Shown here: positions 44,858 through 46,826 of the stretch, in pieces | How the letters are laid out: each line of letters opens with the position of its first letter | How positions within the stretch are numbered: the first letter of the stretch is position 1 | NCBI GenBank assembly: GCA_905233855.1 | Contig: CAJOGA010000001.1 | Coordinates: 1-46,826 of the forward strand | Length of the DNA stretch: 46,826 bases | Direction: 5' to 3' | Origin: an uncultured Clostridia bacterium | GTDB lineage: Bacteria > Bacillota > Clostridia > UBA1381 > CAJOGA01 | Translations under genes and position numbers: made by a program | Notes under the pieces: model-generated | What the model saw: the letters and a program-made list of their open reading frames with translations, nothing else | What the model was told of the DNA's origin: nothing | Database searches by the model: none

Positions 44858-44889
44858 ATACGTAAAAATATCGGTTTTTGTGTATTTTT
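44858..44889 (+). terminator. Intrinsic terminator of the purine operon
   Basis: ATACGTAAAAA pairs with TTTTTGTGTAT (two G-T wobbles) around a 6-base loop, followed by a T-run. It lies immediately after the amidohydrolase stop. Confidence 0.7.
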
Positions 44890-44918
44890 GCTAAAAATTA
44901 TATATAGTGAAATTTTGC

Positions 44919-44947
44919 TTGAAAAATGTAAACGTTTACTATATAAT
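44919..44947 (+). promoter_or_regulatory. pfkA promoter with embedded cre (CcpA-type) operator
   Basis: TTGAAA (44919-44924) and TATAAT (44942-44947) are 17 bases apart. The spacer contains TGTAAACGTTTACT (44927-44940), a full match to the catabolite-responsive element consensus TGWAARCGYTWWCW and a near-perfect palindrome. A LacI/CcpA-family protein bound here would block RNA polymerase, so repression is expected. No ccpA gene is in the window. Confidence 0.8.
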
Positions 44948-44999
44948 ATCAAAAGTTGCTGATTATTTTAAAACATTATAGTGATATGGGGAATGAGAT

Positions 45000-46091
45000 A
45001 TGAGCGAAATTAAAAAAATAGCCGTTATGACAGCCGGCGGTGATTGTCCGGGTCTTAATGCGGTAATAAGAGCGGTTGTCAAAACCGCAATCACAAAATA
45101 CAATCTCGAGGTTGTTGGTATAAAGAGCGGATACAAGGGCTTGTATCATGCGGATTTTATGCCTCTTACCGAAGAAAACACGTCGGGAATTCTGCACTTG
45201 GGCGGAACAATCCTGCACAGTTCAAACAAGGATAATTTATTCAAATATCCGTTTGAAGAAAACGGTAAAACAGTATATAAAGATGTGTCGGATGTTGCAG
45301 TTAAAAACCTTAAAGATAATGGTATAGATGCAATGGTCATCATCGGCGGAGACGGAACACTGACAAGTGCCCGCGACTATGCAAGAAAAGGCGTTAAAGT
45401 TGTAGGCGTGCCTAAAACGATAGACAATGACCTTGCAATAACCGATTATACCTTTGGTTTTGATACGGCTGTCGGAATTGCTTCCGAAGCAATAGACCGA
45501 CTTCACACCACAGCAGCGTCGCACGACAGAATAATGGTGCTTGAAGTTATGGGCAGATACGCAGGTTGGATAGCTTTGGCAGCGGGTATAGCAGGCGGTG
45601 CGGACGCAATATTGATTCCTGAAATACCTTATGATATAAATAAAGTTGCCGAAAAGCTTAAAGAACGCCGTAAAAAAGGAAAGGATTTCAGCATAGTAGT
45701 AGTTGCTGAAGGAGCTAAATCCGTAACAGGCGAAATGGTTGTGCTGAAAGTTATAGAAAACAGTCCGGATCCGATCCGTCTCGGTGGTGTGGGACAAAAG
45801 GTTGCCGAGGAATTGGAGGAACTTGTCGGACTTGAAGCAAGGGCGACAACTCTGGGACATATCCAAAGAGGCGGCACACCAAGCAGTTATGACAGAATTT
45901 TGTCAACAAGATACGGCTGTGCGGCAGTGGATTTGTTGATGGACGGCATATACGGTCAGATGGTTGCGTTGATAAACAATAAGATGTCATATGTGCCTCT
46001 TGAAGATGTAATCGGCAATAACAAAAATGTCGATCCTTCCTGTGAATTTGTAAAAGTTGCTAAAAATATAGGCATCTCTTTTGGTGATTAA
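45000..46091 (+). CDS. pfkA: 6-phosphofructokinase (mixed-substrate group III type)
   Basis: Phosphorylates fructose-6-phosphate in glycolysis. 363 residues, longer than the 320-residue E. coli enzyme. Motifs: AVMTAGGDCPGLNAVIR, IIGGDGTLTSARDYA, VVGVPKTIDNDL, EVMGRYAGWIAL and TTLGHIQRGGTPSSYDR. The phosphoryl-donor site combines Gly in GGDGT (ATP type) with Lys in PKTIDND (PPi type has Lys, classical ATP type has Gly), the pattern of the mixed-substrate group; donor preference cannot be fixed from sequence. It is preceded by a cre-bearing promoter and followed by a strong terminator. Confidence 0.95.
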   Translation: MSEIKKIAVMTAGGDCPGLNAVIRAVVKTAITKYNLEVVGIKSGYKGLYHADFMPLTEENTSGILHLGGTILHSSNKDNLFKYPFEENGKTVYKDVSDVAVKNLKDNGIDAMVIIGGDGTLTSARDYARKGVKVVGVPKTIDNDLAITDYTFGFDTAVGIASEAIDRLHTTAASHDRIMVLEVMGRYAGWIALAAGIAGGADAILIPEIPYDINKVAEKLKERRKKGKDFSIVVVAEGAKSVTGEMVVLKVIENSPDPIRLGGVGQKVAEELEELVGLEARATTLGHIQRGGTPSSYDRILSTRYGCAAVDLLMDGIYGQMVALINNKMSYVPLEDVIGNNKNVDPSCEFVKVAKNIGISFGD

Positions 46092-46105
46092 TAACAATGG
46101 TTATA

Positions 46106-46146
46106 AACGGTTTTCAGCCCGGAAAACGGGTTGAAAACCGTTTTTT
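46106..46146 (+). terminator. Intrinsic terminator of pfkA
   Basis: AACGGTTTTCA-CCCG pairs with CGGG-TGAAAACCGTT around GAAAA, followed by six T. A strong stem of about 15 bp. Confidence 0.9.
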
Positions 46147-46436
46147 GTATTTATACGAAAATTTTTGTTGAAAATATTGAATTAAATGTGGTTTACACAT
46201 GTAATAATTGTGCATAAAGTTGAATATGGAAAATGTGTATTATGTATCTTGAACAAAAAAGAATTAATGTTTTGTGTCATATTGACAACAATAAATTTAA
46301 TAAATATCATTGCATTTTGAGTTAAATGCATGTATAATAGTAGCATAAAAGGTATATCAATGGTTAATGCGTTATCGTATGTGTGTGCGAACATCTTGTT
46401 ATGCCAAAAAAATAAAAGAAAGAGGAGAGACTAAAA
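46147..46436 (+). other. Long AT-rich intergenic region upstream of the secreted protein gene
   Basis: About 290 bases without a gene. The 3' part holds a promoter (46310-46338) and a leader of about 90 bases in which GCATAA near the start can pair with TTATGC about 55 bases later. The first 150 bases are very AT-rich and show nothing I can name. A regulated, condition-dependent promoter is plausible. Confidence 0.5.
46310..46338 (+). promoter_or_regulatory. Sigma-A-type promoter of the secreted protein gene
   Basis: TTGCAT (46310-46315) and TATAAT (46333-46338) are separated by 17 bases, about 100 bases before the ATG at 46437. Confidence 0.75.
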
Positions 46437-46826
46437 ATGAAAAAAATGGTTGGAACAAGAACAATCAAAGCGGTAGTTGCAATCGCAACTGTATTTGCCA
46501 TGCTTTTGACATCTTTGTCAATTGTTTGCATGGCAGAGGCAGAAGACATTTCTGCTACTTTCGATGAAACAAACAGTAAGTTTGTTGTTTCCGGTGAAGT
46601 AGAAGGTTTGAACGGTAAACAGGTAACAATCATGGTATTAAAACCTGGTTCTGAATCTTATACAAGCGATTCGGATATTTTGTATATCGACCAGAAAGCA
46701 GCTGATGGAGATACATATTCTTTCGATGTTCCTGCAGCAGGTATAGAAGCAGGTCAGACAGCTATTGCTAAAGTTGGTGGCGTTGGTGCAACACCGCTTT
46801 CAACAATATTGAAAAATGAATCTACT
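46437..46826 (+). CDS. Secreted protein, N-terminal part (runs off the window)
   Basis: An open frame from ATG at 46437 to the window end (130 codons, no stop), missing from the ORF track because it is incomplete. AGAGGAGAG precedes the ATG. It begins with a signal peptide: basic MKKMVGTRTIK, a hydrophobic core AVVAIATVFAMLLTSLSIVC and a likely AEA cleavage site near residue 35. The mature part is hydrophilic and strand-rich (FVVSGEVEGLNGKQVTIMVLKPG), like Ig-like or bacterial surface beta-sandwich domains. Codon use is biased towards GGT, GCA and GAA, as in highly expressed genes. A large surface or exported protein is likely; no enzymatic domain is visible yet. Confidence 0.8.
   Translation, partial: MKKMVGTRTIKAVVAIATVFAMLLTSLSIVCMAEAEDISATFDETNSKFVVSGEVEGLNGKQVTIMVLKPGSESYTSDSDILYIDQKAADGDTYSFDVPAAGIEAGQTAIAKVGGVGATPLSTILKNEST

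Overview
The window reads as a chromosomal segment of an anaerobic, endospore-forming member of the Clostridia (Bacillota). The evidence is moderate-to-low GC, strong AGGAGG-type ribosome binding sites with many TTG/GTG starts, a complete spoIIAA-spoIIAB-sigF operon, dipicolinate synthase genes (dpaA-dpaB), a spoVB-mazG-hup-rqcP-yabP-yabQ block, and a multisubunit [FeFe] hydrogenase of the NAD(P)-linked, probably electron-bifurcating type. I see no insertion sequence, prophage, CRISPR array, rRNA or tRNA. This is a dense core-genome region with 46 protein genes, the last one cut by the window edge.

Layout. 0.1-1.4 kb: aroA (minus). 1.5-5.4 kb: sporulation/housekeeping run spoVB-like, mazG, hup, rqcP, yabP, yabQ (plus). 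5.4-8.7 kb: minus-strand deaminase, a P-loop ATPase of unknown role, then sigF-spoIIAB-spoIIAA. 9.0-11.1 kb: an EF-G paralogue behind a structured leader. 11.3-16.4 kb: hydrogenase operon (NuoE-like, HATPase, 2Fe-2S protein, HydB, HydA). 16.5-26.5 kb: long minus-strand block DUF1858, ftsH, hpt, tilS, dnaB, rplI, pyrH, tsf, rpsB, metK. metK is preceded by a promoter and a riboswitch-like leader that I interpret as a divergent member of the SAM-I (S-box) clan. 26.9-28.1 kb: murA. 28.2-29.7 kb: dpaB/dpaA (minus). 29.9-36.0 kb: aconitase, isocitrate dehydrogenase, a DUF2284 protein, a GntR/FCD regulator, Rex and a P-loop/Asp23 fusion. 36.0-44.9 kb: purine operon purE-F-M-N-O-(AICAR transformylase)-D followed by a methyltransferase and an amidohydrolase. 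45.0-46.1 kb: pfkA under a promoter with an embedded cre-like site. 46.4 kb to the end: start of a secreted protein.

How it fits together. The hydrogenase operon disposes of NAD(P)H and ferredoxin electrons as H2. A Rex-type operator lies just upstream of it, and rex itself is 23 kb away in the same window. Aconitase plus isocitrate dehydrogenase make 2-oxoglutarate; their promoter carries a palindrome of the kind bound by GntR-family proteins, and a GntR/FCD gene lies downstream. The purine operon uses separate IMP cyclohydrolase (PurO-like) and AICAR transformylase proteins in place of bifunctional PurH.

All functions are inferred from reading motifs and gene order; no database search was run. 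Start codons were moved from the ORF-track starts where a ribosome binding site clearly favoured another codon, and this is stated in each entry.
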